Below are positions 46,581 through 54,632 of a stretch of 64,000 nt of DNA, piece by piece. Under the pieces are notes generated by a model. It was not told the DNA's origin and did not search any database. It saw only the letters and a program-made list of their open reading frames with translations. The DNA lies in the NCBI RefSeq assembly GCF_918698115.1, contig NZ_CAKKLV010000001.1, positions 186,001 through 250,000 of the forward strand, given 5' to 3'. Source of the stretch: Peribacillus sp. Bi96. GTDB lineage: Bacteria; Bacillota; Bacilli; Bacillales; DSM-1321. A program made the position numbers and the translations under genes. Within the stretch, counting starts at the first letter, position 1. Each line of letters begins with the position of its first letter.

Positions 46581-47520
46581 GTACCCGATTATCCAAGGCG
46601 GTTTGCATAGATTGGGTATAGAACCGTTGGTATCTGCTGTGTCTGATGCGGGAGGACTTGGTTTACTCACTGCCGGTTCATACCCCTCAAAAAAAGAAAT
46701 GATTCAAGATATTGAGTTAGTGAGGTCCAGAACGGATAAACCTTTTGGGGTGAACTTGGCGATTGGAATAAGACGGCCGATGGATGACTTTGTAGACGGG
46801 GCAATAGAGGCCGGAATCCAAATCGTGTTTACGTCAGGGTACAGTCCAGTTCAGTATATGGAACAGTTTAAGAATGCAGGTATAAAGGTCATCCATGTAG
46901 TCCCTTCTCTAAAATATGCTAAAAAGGCGGAAGAATTAGGGTGTGACGCAGTAGTGGTCGTAGGCTTTGAGTGCGGTGGCCACCCCGGATTGGATGAAGT
47001 TTCATCATTGGTTTTACTGCCGGAAGTCGTGCAAGAGCTAACCATTCCGGTTATTGCTGCAGGAGGATTTGTCGATGGAAAAGGTTTGTTGGCCGCACTA
47101 TCAATGGGGGCACAGGCCGTACAAATGGGAACCCGTTTTGTCATGACTGAAGAATGCCCGCTGCATCCTTCGATAAAAGCAGAATTAATGAAAGCCGGAT
47201 CACATGATACAATGATCATAAAACGGTCCATTAAAAAAACAAACCGGGTATACAGAGGTGCAGCCGCTATCAAAGTGGAGAAGTTGGAAAAGAGCGGCGC
47301 TGGTATAGAGGTGCTGTTACCGATGATCGGCGGGGAAGCATATGAAAAAATGCTGACAAGTGGCGATGTCCATTCCGGTATTCTTTCCATTGGAGAAGGA
47401 ATCGGAAGAATCGATACATGTAAAAGTGCCAGGTCCGTGATTGAAGACATCATGAAAGAAGCTGAAGAGAGTTTCAAGCAAATCAACATGTATGCCCATT
47501 CCAGTACAGGAACTTTGTAA
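46540..47520 (+). CDS. Nitronate monooxygenase / FabK-like FMN oxidoreductase
   Basis: A 326-aa TIM-barrel flavoprotein of the NPD/2-nitropropane dioxygenase family. Motifs: LGIEYPIIQGG at the N-terminus, VNLAIG, VVVVGFECGGHPG (family signature around the catalytic-site Gly-His), IPVIAAGGFVDGKGLLAALSMGAQAVQMGTRF. ATG 46540 is chosen over ATG 46534, which abuts AAGAAGGGG. It overlaps the 3' end of the acyl-CoA synthetase. In such a cluster an acyl-CoA-related oxidoreductase is as likely as true nitronate oxidation. Confidence 0.82.
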   Translation: MKFRTAITDLLGIEYPIIQGGLHRLGIEPLVSAVSDAGGLGLLTAGSYPSKKEMIQDIELVRSRTDKPFGVNLAIGIRRPMDDFVDGAIEAGIQIVFTSGYSPVQYMEQFKNAGIKVIHVVPSLKYAKKAEELGCDAVVVVGFECGGHPGLDEVSSLVLLPEVVQELTIPVIAAGGFVDGKGLLAALSMGAQAVQMGTRFVMTEECPLHPSIKAELMKAGSHDTMIIKRSIKKTNRVYRGAAAIKVEKLEKSGAGIEVLLPMIGGEAYEKMLTSGDVHSGILSIGEGIGRIDTCKSARSVIEDIMKEAEESFKQINMYAHSSTGTL

Positions 47521-47584
47521 AACTGAACAAAAGTAACCAAGAGCTATTCAGTTGCCTTGGTTATTTTTTATGAATCAAAAAGGG

Positions 47585-47604
47585 TTAATGTATTATTACA
47601 TTAA
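47585..47604 (+). promoter_or_regulatory. Palindrome, candidate upstream activator site
   Basis: TTAATGTA-TTAT-TACATTAA, perfect 8-bp arms. It contains TAATGTATTATTACATT, matching TAATG-N5-TTACATT at 39373. Centre about 110 nt before the predicted sigma-54 start. Confidence 0.62.
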
Positions 47605-47676
47605 AAAAATGGGAACTTGCATTGATTTTTAGGGTGTCGAGCTTTAGAACAGCAGTCATTCAGCGTATTTTAAGAT

Positions 47677-47693
47677 TGGCATGATTTTTGCAA
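47677..47693 (+). promoter_or_regulatory. Sigma-54 promoter 3
   Basis: TGGCATG-ATTT-TTGCAA, 44 nt before the start codon at 47737. Confidence 0.87.
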
Positions 47694-47736
47694 AGAAGTA
47701 AGTATACGTGCTTGAAATTTAAAAGGTGGTGATCAT

Positions 47737-49122
47737 TTGATTGGCTACAATGCACCTGATATATCCCTTTTACTTTCACCAGGTTCGATTGCAGTCATAA
47801 GTGCAAATTTCGAAACGGGCCATGTTGGAGGAAGGGTATTACTGAATCTGCAAAAATCTAAATACCAAGGTAAAGTTTATCCCGTTCATCCTAGATATGA
47901 TGAGGCGTTTGGGATGAAGGCATATCCAACGTTGATGAGTATATCAAATAGGGTGGACACAGTTGTCATTACTCTGCCCCTCAAGTCTATTTTACCGATT
48001 CTGGCTGATTGTGTGGAAAAAATGGTGAAATTCATTGTGATTCCAAGCATCGATTGCAATGAGTCAGAAGAAGCAAAACTTCATTGCAGAAAAATATTGA
48101 AAGCGTTTTCTGAGGAATCAGGAATTCGGGTACTCGGTCCGGATTGCCCAGGATTATTTAATATAGGGAGCTCTGTAGGCATTTCCTGTACATCTTATTA
48201 CGAACCAAACCGTTTGCAATATGGCGGAATATCCCTTATTTCTCAGGGAGAAGGTTTAGGGAGAACGATTTTGGATGCAAACGACAGGGGGATTGGTTTT
48301 AATCATTGGATTTCTACGGGCGATGAAGCGGACTTAGAAATCTCTGACTTTATCAATTATCTGGCTAACGATTCCGCTACCAAAGTTATTTTCGTGATAG
48401 TAGAAAGATTAAAAGATGAATGGGCGTTTCGATATGCTGCCGAAGCAGCGAATAAAGCCGGGAAGCCGATTATCGTGCTAAGTATTAGCCATTCAGAGCA
48501 TGGAGTCGATAAAAGGATCCACCCGGCCATTTTTAAAGAATTGGGCGTCATTCAGGTACATGATCTTGATGAAATGATTAACGTAGGCTGGCTTTTTCTC
48601 AAATATGCAAACCCGCAAGGAAACCGAATCGGAATCTTTTCATACTCTGATGGTGCAGCTAGATTACTTGCTGAGAAATGCAGGAGGGGCAATCTTCTTG
48701 TACCGGATATTACGAATGAAACAAAAGATAAAATTCAAGGTTTGTTACCGGATGAAGTAGCCCCTTCAAATCCAATAAATAGTAAAATACATGCCCACCC
48801 TGATATGAGTAGGGTAAGGACGTGTCTGGAACGATTTTCGAACGACCCAAATGTGGATATCGTCTTTGTTCTCTTTTCATTTAAAGTGGGTATCTATACA
48901 GAAATGCTGGCTAGGCACACGGTGGAGATTGCCCAGCGAATGAAAAAACCAATCGTTCCATTGTGGACTTCCTTATCCGGGGAACGGGAAGTAGCATATG
49001 AAATTTTAGTAGATAGTAAGCTTCCTTTTTACACTACTGCCGATGCATGTGTGAAGGCTGTTAAACATTTTACGGAATATAGCATGAAACGGCTGGTCTT
49101 TAAAGAGGAGCATACTTCTTAA
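47737..49122 (+). CDS. Acyl-CoA-synthetase-like CoA-binding protein without catalytic loop
   Basis: A 461-aa paralogue of the first two-thirds of the synthetase at 44406: CoA-binding domain (LLSPGSIAVISANFETGHVG) and two succinyl-CoA-synthetase-like domains (ISLISQGEGLGRTIL; VIQVHDLDEMINVGWLFLKY). It lacks the ATP-grasp domain. Around residue 260 the phosphohistidine loop (SHTASLAGSEQAF in the paralogue) is missing: GVDKRI joins directly to HPAIFKELG. It probably binds CoA or acyl-CoA without making it; a regulatory or partner subunit is a guess. RBS AAAGGTGGTGATC; start TTG. Sigma-54 promoter 3 drives it. Confidence 0.8.
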   Translation: MIGYNAPDISLLLSPGSIAVISANFETGHVGGRVLLNLQKSKYQGKVYPVHPRYDEAFGMKAYPTLMSISNRVDTVVITLPLKSILPILADCVEKMVKFIVIPSIDCNESEEAKLHCRKILKAFSEESGIRVLGPDCPGLFNIGSSVGISCTSYYEPNRLQYGGISLISQGEGLGRTILDANDRGIGFNHWISTGDEADLEISDFINYLANDSATKVIFVIVERLKDEWAFRYAAEAANKAGKPIIVLSISHSEHGVDKRIHPAIFKELGVIQVHDLDEMINVGWLFLKYANPQGNRIGIFSYSDGAARLLAEKCRRGNLLVPDITNETKDKIQGLLPDEVAPSNPINSKIHAHPDMSRVRTCLERFSNDPNVDIVFVLFSFKVGIYTEMLARHTVEIAQRMKKPIVPLWTSLSGEREVAYEILVDSKLPFYTTADACVKAVKHFTEYSMKRLVFKEEHTS

Positions 49123-49204
49123 ATCGCCTTTATTACTCTGAAAATACGAATATAAGTAAAAAGCAGGAGGTGAAGAGTTACGTGGGAAACGAAAGAAGCA
49201 AGCA

Positions 49205-49408
49205 TGGTAAATGCTTGATGAGGATGTTGAGTTTGTCCTAAGTGTCAACTTGAAAGGGACTTGGATTTGTTCAAAGACGGTACTGGAATTCATGAAGGAA
49301 CAGGGCAGGGGCAATCCAAGATCGATTCCATTCACCGGGCAACCCTATGAAATTGCAATTACCGTCCTGTTTTTTTGCAGCAAGGAACGTGGAATTCTAT
49401 CAGACTGA
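49205..49408 (+). pseudogene. Relic of a short-chain dehydrogenase (SDR)
   Basis: The frame DEDVEFVLSVNLKGTWICSK then TVLEFMKEQGRGN matches the SDR central helix (VNLKG-x-x-x-C/T-K), then jumps to PFTGQPYEIAITVLFFCSKE, the P-x-E-I-A-x-x-V-x-F-L-x-S region near the SDR C-terminus. The NAD-binding Rossmann start and the S-x-Y-x-x-x-K catalytic segment are absent, so the gene is deleted in at least two places. Confidence 0.75.
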
Positions 49409-49453
49409 CGCAGGCGTACATACCAAAAATGGAGTGAAAAGGAGAAGGTTGGA

Positions 49454-50641
49454 ATGCAGTCATCTTTGGAAGGTATTAAAATTCTTGATTTATCGAGGAC
49501 ACTAGCCGGCCCCTTTTGTACCATGTTGCTTGGGGACATGGGGGCGGATGTGATAAAAGTCGAGCGGCCAGGGAAGGGGGATGAATCAAGGCACTTTACC
49601 CCTCCTACGTGGAATGATGAAAGCTGTTATTATCTTAGCTCAAACCGAAACAAACGAAGCATTACGGTTGATTTAAAAAGTCCAGAAGGAAGAGAAATCA
49701 TCTATAAGTTAGCCGAAGACGCTGATATATTAGTCGAAAATTACCGAACAGGTACACTGGATAAACTCGGATTTGGTTATGAAACGTTAAATGAATTAAA
49801 CCCCCGTTTGGTGTATTGTTCGATTTCGGGATTTGGCAGGACAGGCCCGGAAAAGAACAGGGCCGGTTATGATCTGATTTTGCAAGGGTTTGGAGGATTG
49901 ATGAGTATCACAGGTGATGCGGACCGGGCACCGGCAAAAGCGGGAATGTCCATTGTGGACCTTACGACTGGCATGTTTGCTGTATATGGAATTCTTAGTG
50001 CGCTATTCGCCACACAAAAAACTGGAAAAGGCCAATTTGTGGATGTAAGTTTACTAGATGGTCAAATTACATTATTGAATCATATGGCAACCGGATTCAT
50101 GGCAACCGGGAAACCTGCCGGAAGAATGGGTTCCGCCCACCCTTCGATAGTCCCTTATCAATCATTCGCGACAAAAGATATGGATATCATATTAGCTGTG
50201 GCTAATGATGGATTATGGGAAAAGTGTTGTCGGGCCTTAGATTGGAAGGATTTATTGGATGATTCCCGTTTTGCGAAGAATGACAATCGAGTCGCCCGCC
50301 GCACAGAACTGGTGGCGATCATTTCTGAGAGACTGATTACATTTGACAGCAAAGAGGTTTTTGAAAAACTGGATGGAGTAGGAGTACCATGTGGTCCAAT
50401 CCACACAATCGATCAAATCCTTAACCACCCTCAGGTTGAGGCAAGGGAAATGATGATTGATATTGAACATCCAAATGTGAAGGATCTTAAGGTTCCGGGT
50501 TTTCCGGTTAAATTATCAGAAACCCCATCCAATGTCCGACGTCATCCTCCTTTGCTTGGGGAGCATACAGATGAGGTGTTAGGGGAACTTGGCTACTCCT
50601 CGACCCAAATTGAAGAGCTTAAACGAGGCAAGGTGATATGA
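49454..50641 (+). CDS. CaiB/BaiF family III CoA-transferase
   Basis: A 395-aa formyl-CoA-transferase-type enzyme that moves CoA between carboxylic acids. N-terminal GIKILDLSRTLAGPFCTMLLGDMGADVIKVERPG; nucleophile D169 in GMSIVDLTTGM, the same position as in Frc; RAGYDLILQGFGGLMSITGD; C-terminal PCGPIHTIDQIL and RHPPLLGEHTDEVLGELG. Full length, RBS AAAAGGAGAAGG. It follows the SDR relic on the presumed sigma-54 transcript and offers a second way to activate the imported acid. Confidence 0.92.
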   Translation: MQSSLEGIKILDLSRTLAGPFCTMLLGDMGADVIKVERPGKGDESRHFTPPTWNDESCYYLSSNRNKRSITVDLKSPEGREIIYKLAEDADILVENYRTGTLDKLGFGYETLNELNPRLVYCSISGFGRTGPEKNRAGYDLILQGFGGLMSITGDADRAPAKAGMSIVDLTTGMFAVYGILSALFATQKTGKGQFVDVSLLDGQITLLNHMATGFMATGKPAGRMGSAHPSIVPYQSFATKDMDIILAVANDGLWEKCCRALDWKDLLDDSRFAKNDNRVARRTELVAIISERLITFDSKEVFEKLDGVGVPCGPIHTIDQILNHPQVEAREMMIDIEHPNVKDLKVPGFPVKLSETPSNVRRHPPLLGEHTDEVLGELGYSSTQIEELKRGKVI

Positions 50642-50649
50642 GGAAATGT

Positions 50650-50990
50650 AAGACAAAGATGGGGTTTTCTATCCGGGGAAATTCATGTACATGGATATGG
50701 TTTGGTTGAAGATTTAGGGTTTAGTGTGAAGCGTGTAGCGCTTATGAAGGAGATTCACGGTCAATTTATCAATTGAAAAACAAGCAGATTACACCTCATG
50801 CAGTATGGGCCATTGGTGCTTTTATGTCGGATGTGAATTTGCATTATAGCATAGTGAAATCTAATGTACTTGCAGCAAGGGCAGTAGGGGTGATCGGGGC
50901 AAAACGTCTAGGGAATCAGGCAGATCGCAAAGACAGCAGAGTGCAGAATATTTTGCGGAAGAGAATGAGTGTACCTAAAAAAGGGGGCTG
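50650..50990 (+). pseudogene. Unrecognised decayed coding sequence
   Basis: Two protein-like stretches in different frames: GEIHVHGYGLVEDLGFSVKR then a stop at about 50775, and HAVWAIGAFMSDVNLHYSIV then SNVLAARAVGVIGAKRL (about 50800-50900). The second runs in frame into the transporter gene, so annotation pipelines may start that gene here. Family not recognised. Confidence 0.35.
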
Positions 50991-50994
50991 CAAG

Positions 50995-52263
50995 GTGGAA
51001 AAAACTCAACCAAAACGTACTTGGATCATTGTGTTCATTTCTTGTTTTCTTGGGCTTGTAGTAGATGGGATGGACTTACAATTGCTGGCATTGTCTCTTC
51101 CTAGTTTAATGGATGAATTCCAGATTGATAAATCAACTGCGGGGCTCCTCAGCACATGGTCCTTAATAGGCATGGCCGTCGGAGGGATCCTGGGTGGGTG
51201 GTTATCGGACCGATTTGGACGGGTAAGGATGGCAACTTGGATGATGGTCATCTTTTCTGTCGGTACCGCATTACTTGGCTTCGTACAAACATATGAGCAA
51301 TTTTTAGTTATCCGTTTCTTTTCTGCTATCGGGATAGGAGCCGAATATTCAATCATCACGATGCTGATGGCTGAATATGTACCGACAAAAAGAAGGACGA
51401 CTATATTGGGTACATTACAAGCAGCCTACTCAGTAGGGTATTTAGTCGCAGCCCTATTAGCTGGTGCCATTCTGCCGATTTATGGTTGGAGACCATTGTA
51501 TTTTATATCGGTCCTGCCAGTGCTTTTGGCGATTTATATCCGATTCAAAATTCCTGAACCTCAAGGCTGGAAGGAAGAAAAGCAGAAAAACAAAGGAATC
51601 AAGAAAAATGAATGGCTCACGATTTTTAAAGAACCAAAAACAAGGGCTATATTTCTATTTTGGATTCTCACTTCCACTTTTTTGCAGTTTGGCTATTATG
51701 GCGTAGGAACTTGGTTACCAACGTATATTGTAGACGATTTAGGCTTCGATTTTAAAAAGATGACAGGTTATCTTGTTGGGACATATACAGCCATGATTTT
51801 TGGCAAAATCCTTGCAGGATGGCTAGCGGATAGAATAGGTCGTCGTGCGGTGTATATCATTGGTGGCTTATCCACGGCCATTTTCTTGCCGGTCATCATT
51901 TTGTACCACACACCAGCCAATATTATCGTTTTACTTACGATACTTGGATTCCTATATGGGGCGCCATATGGGGTTAATTCAACGTATATGAGTGAGAGTT
52001 TCCCAACACATATTCGTGGCACCGCTGTAGGGGGCGCGTATAACATCGGGCGATTTGGAGCAGCGATAGCCCCTATTAGCATCGGGATCATTGCCGAATC
52101 CGAATCGATTGGATTTGGCTTGGCTACACTTGGTATTGCTTATGCACTAGCCGGAATTATACCTGCACTATTTATCCGGGAAAAAATGTATGATCCTTAT
52201 GATAATAAATCAGATGGTTCCATAAAACAAAACGAAAGCGCTTCTGGTAACCATTCTGCTTGA
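50995..52263 (+). CDS. MFS transporter, aromatic acid:H+ symporter (AAHS)-like
   Basis: A 422-aa permease with about 12 membrane helices. The AAHS signature DGMDLQLLALSLPSLMDEF in TM1 (Asp within D-G-x-D) and loop GGWLSDRFGRVRMA are clear, repeated in the second half as AGWLADRIGRRAVY. GTG 50995 has AAGGGGGCTGCAAG upstream and yields the conserved start; a longer frame from 50773 carries unrelated sequence. Expected to import a carboxylic (often aromatic) acid, fitting the CoA-activation genes alongside. Ends before a terminator. Confidence 0.88.
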   Translation: MEKTQPKRTWIIVFISCFLGLVVDGMDLQLLALSLPSLMDEFQIDKSTAGLLSTWSLIGMAVGGILGGWLSDRFGRVRMATWMMVIFSVGTALLGFVQTYEQFLVIRFFSAIGIGAEYSIITMLMAEYVPTKRRTTILGTLQAAYSVGYLVAALLAGAILPIYGWRPLYFISVLPVLLAIYIRFKIPEPQGWKEEKQKNKGIKKNEWLTIFKEPKTRAIFLFWILTSTFLQFGYYGVGTWLPTYIVDDLGFDFKKMTGYLVGTYTAMIFGKILAGWLADRIGRRAVYIIGGLSTAIFLPVIILYHTPANIIVLLTILGFLYGAPYGVNSTYMSESFPTHIRGTAVGGAYNIGRFGAAIAPISIGIIAESESIGFGLATLGIAYALAGIIPALFIREKMYDPYDNKSDGSIKQNESASGNHSA

Positions 52264-52322
52264 GTAGAACGGACAAACCTATAAATATCCCCAAGAGCCA
52301 AGAATGAACTCTCTTATCCTTA

Positions 52323-52355
52323 CCCCATTCGTACATATACGAATGGGGCGTTTTT
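52323..52355 (+). terminator. Terminator closing the acyl-CoA island
   Basis: CCCCATTCGTA-CATA-TACGAATGGGG perfect 11-bp stem then CGTTTTT. Confidence 0.88.
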
Positions 52356-52755
52356 GCTTAGAAATTTCCCATTCGTAGTTTCCATTATTATCATATACGC
52401 TTTCTGATTTCCCTCGAGTCAGCGTAAAAATCGTCTGGAAGGAAGCCGACCTGATTCTCATTAATCTAGAACAATCAGCTATTATTACCCTGACTATTAT
52501 ATAAGAGAATATTTGCCATCGGGAGATGTTTCTTCTGATGGCAAATGCCCGTTAGAAGCCTCCGCTTATCAAAGAACGACCCATCCACTCCGTAAATAAA
52601 CAAGCCCAACAAATTAACAAACCCTCAATACCCCATATACTAAAAACTTCATTTGCACTCAACGCCTTACCCCTTATTGTGAAAATGTAACGTACCTGAT
52701 GTGGAAAGTGAAAAATGGTTATTCTTTTATAAACGTGACTAATTCACAAAAAACG
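52356..52755. other. Non-coding stretch
   Basis: AT-rich sequence without a convincing gene. One clean hairpin, TTTGCCATC / GATGGCAAA (52512-52545), lacks a T-run. Confidence 0.5.
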
Positions 52756-52784
52756 TTGACATAATCCAAACAAATTAATATTAT
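52756..52784 (+). promoter_or_regulatory. Sigma-A promoter of the DUF2087 gene
   Basis: TTGACA, 17-nt spacer, TATTAT; 40 nt before the start codon at 52825. Confidence 0.75.
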
Positions 52785-52824
52785 GTTTATTATATTATAA
52801 ACTTTATAAGGAAGTGTTTGTTTA

Positions 52825-53580
52825 ATGCAAGATGCAGATATGTTTTGGAGTGCATCCCAAGATGAGCTAAAACAGGGCTATATCCAAGATGAGAATCAGT
52901 TTATTTGTTTGCTGTGCGGACATACAGTTCAAAAGGGGATCGTATACCCAAAAGATGGGACTCTTTATGAAGCAGAGAGGTATATGCGTATTCATATCGA
53001 AAATGTACATCAATCGGTATTCGAATACTTGATTGATCTCGATAAGAAATTAACAGGTCTCACAGATCATCAGAATCGCCTACTTCGCCTTTTTTATCAA
53101 GGTAAGAACGATGCTGAGGTGCAAGAGGAAATGGGGATTGGAAGTTCTTCTACTATTCGGAACCATCGCTTTGTATTAAAGGAGAAAGAGCGTCAAGCTA
53201 AGTTATTCTTAGCCATGATGGAACTTCTAAAAGATAAAGATAAACATGCGCCGGCATTTGTCCCTCTTCATCAAAATGCAAGGATGGTCGATGATCGTTA
53301 TAACGTTACTAAGGAAGAAAAGATGGCCGTACTGAAAAAATATTTCCCTGAAGGCAGTCAGGATGCATTAAAGTCTTTCCCGCCAAAGGAAAAACAGAGG
53401 CTAATCATTCTCCAAGAAATTACGAACCGCTTTGAAAATGAGCGGAATTACGAAGAAAAAGAAATCAATCAAATATTGGGCGCCATCTATCATGATCATG
53501 TTCTATTAAGAAGATATTTAATAGAATATGGGTTCTTGGATAGAAAGCAAGATGGGAGCCAATATTGGCTGAAGAAATAG
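52825..53580 (+). CDS. DUF2087 transcriptional regulator with putative zinc finger
   Basis: A 251-aa probable DNA-binding protein. The N-terminus has a possible zinc site (FICLLCGHTV with H-I-E-N-V-H later, about 31-65), the middle a LuxR/sigma-like HTH (about 85-130, LTDHQNRLLRLFYQGKNDAE then EEMGIGSSSTIRNHRFVLKE) and the C-terminus the DUF2087 domain (about 170-250, YFPEGSQDALKSFPPKEKQR to HDHVLLRRYLIEYGFLDRKQ). RBS AAGGAAGTG. GIY-YIG gene follows in 16 nt, a recurrent pairing as far as I recall. Targets unknown. Confidence 0.82.
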   Translation: MQDADMFWSASQDELKQGYIQDENQFICLLCGHTVQKGIVYPKDGTLYEAERYMRIHIENVHQSVFEYLIDLDKKLTGLTDHQNRLLRLFYQGKNDAEVQEEMGIGSSSTIRNHRFVLKEKERQAKLFLAMMELLKDKDKHAPAFVPLHQNARMVDDRYNVTKEEKMAVLKKYFPEGSQDALKSFPPKEKQRLIILQEITNRFENERNYEEKEINQILGAIYHDHVLLRRYLIEYGFLDRKQDGSQYWLKK

Positions 53581-53596
53581 ACAGGAGGCAATCGAT

Positions 53597-53953
53597 ATGG
53601 ATCGTAAAAAAGAATTGAAGCAATTATATAAGGAAACGAAAGTGGAAGCGGGTGTATACCAAATAAGAAATACGATAAATAATAAAGTGTTTATCGGCAG
53701 CACCAGAAATCTAAAGACGTTGAAGGGAAAGCAATTTGAATTGGAAATGGGAACGAACACGAATAAAGTGCTGCAAGATGAGTGGAATCAATATGGGAAA
53801 GAGGCTTTTTCTTTTGAGGTACTTGAGGTATTAAAGCCGAAAGAAACAGGTTTTTTCGATAGTAAACGGGAATTGAAAAAACTTGAAGAAGTGTGGGTGG
53901 AAAAAATACAGCCATTTGAAGAACGGGGATATAATCGAGTGAAATTGAACTGA
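53597..53953 (+). CDS. GIY-YIG nuclease family protein
   Basis: A 118-aa single-domain protein: GVYQIRNTINNKVFIGSTRN gives a variant G-V-Y ... F-I-G motif with the conserved Arg, followed by WNQYGKEAFSFEVLEVLK and a terminal Glu-rich helix (EEVWVEKIQPF). The second motif Tyr is Phe (F-I-G), as in some family members. RBS ACAGGAGGCAATCG. Probably co-transcribed with the DUF2087 regulator; biological role unknown. Confidence 0.8.
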   Translation: MDRKKELKQLYKETKVEAGVYQIRNTINNKVFIGSTRNLKTLKGKQFELEMGTNTNKVLQDEWNQYGKEAFSFEVLEVLKPKETGFFDSKRELKKLEEVWVEKIQPFEERGYNRVKLN

Positions 53954-54115
53954 CATATAGGAAGTTTAGCTTTCAGTTTATAAGATTGCAGAAGACAATA
54001 TAGGTTCATCCAACACTCCCCGCATTAACACGTCTCGTTTCGGAAATGGAATAAATAAGGAATTATTGAAGCGGATGATAATATATTTAAGTGTTTACGA
54101 CTAGGGGGTGCGGGG

Positions 54116-54394
54116 ATGGAAAATGGAGATGAATATGTAAGAGCGAAAAAAAGGGTGGAAAACCTTAAGGCCTTCTACATTCATCTAACGGTATATTTAT
54201 TGGTGAATATCATGTTTTTTGTCATGAATTTATTAACGGATCCTGGTTATTGGTGGTTCCTTTATCCTCTTGGAGGGTGGGGGATCGGAGTTTTGGTACA
54301 CGGCATAACGACTTTTGCACACGGAAGCTTCGGGGCCAAGTGGGAAGAAAGAAAGATAAAAGAATACATGGAAAAGAATAAAAAGAACAGCTGA
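54116..54394 (+). CDS. 2TM domain protein
   Basis: A 92-aa membrane protein of the bacterial 2TM family: amphipathic RVENLKAFYIHLTVYLLVNI, TM1 (about 25-43), a Trp-rich turn (DPGYWWFLYPLGGWGIGVLVHG) with TM2 (about 50-68) and a basic C-terminal tail (KWEERKIKEYMEKNKK). RBS AGGGGGTGCGGGG. Function unknown; related domains occur as N-terminal parts of histidine kinases. Confidence 0.83.
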   Translation: MENGDEYVRAKKRVENLKAFYIHLTVYLLVNIMFFVMNLLTDPGYWWFLYPLGGWGIGVLVHGITTFAHGSFGAKWEERKIKEYMEKNKKNS

Positions 54395-54414
54395 TATATG
54401 GATACGTTCGACTT

Positions 54415-54440
54415 GGGAGTCATTTATGGCTCCTTTTTTT
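54415..54440 (+). terminator. Terminator after the 2TM gene
   Basis: GGAGTCAT-TT-ATGGCTCC followed by TTTTTTT. Confidence 0.8.
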
Positions 54441-54464
54441 GCGTGTGAAGATCAGTAAGTTACC

Positions 54465-54502
54465 ATTAGAGGATCTCTTTGGATAGATAATTAGAGGATC
54501 TC
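54465..54502. repeat. Short direct repeat
   Basis: ATTAGAGGATCTC occurs at 54465 and again at 54490, 25 nt apart. Function unclear. Confidence 0.5.
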
Positions 54503-54632
54503 ACTTGTTGTTAGTTTTTAAATGGTTTAAGCTATTAGTGAGGGATCCGGATTTTGATGATCGAAACTGTTATTGACCAAGGGGGGAACCCTTAAAGGAC
54601 CTTCACTAAATAATTTATTTTAGGAGTTGCAA

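Noticed and set aside
46851-47540. 229-codon opposite-strand ORF
   Set aside because: Antisense shadow of the nitronate-monooxygenase-like gene; no family features, low-complexity Ser/Thr/Pro content.
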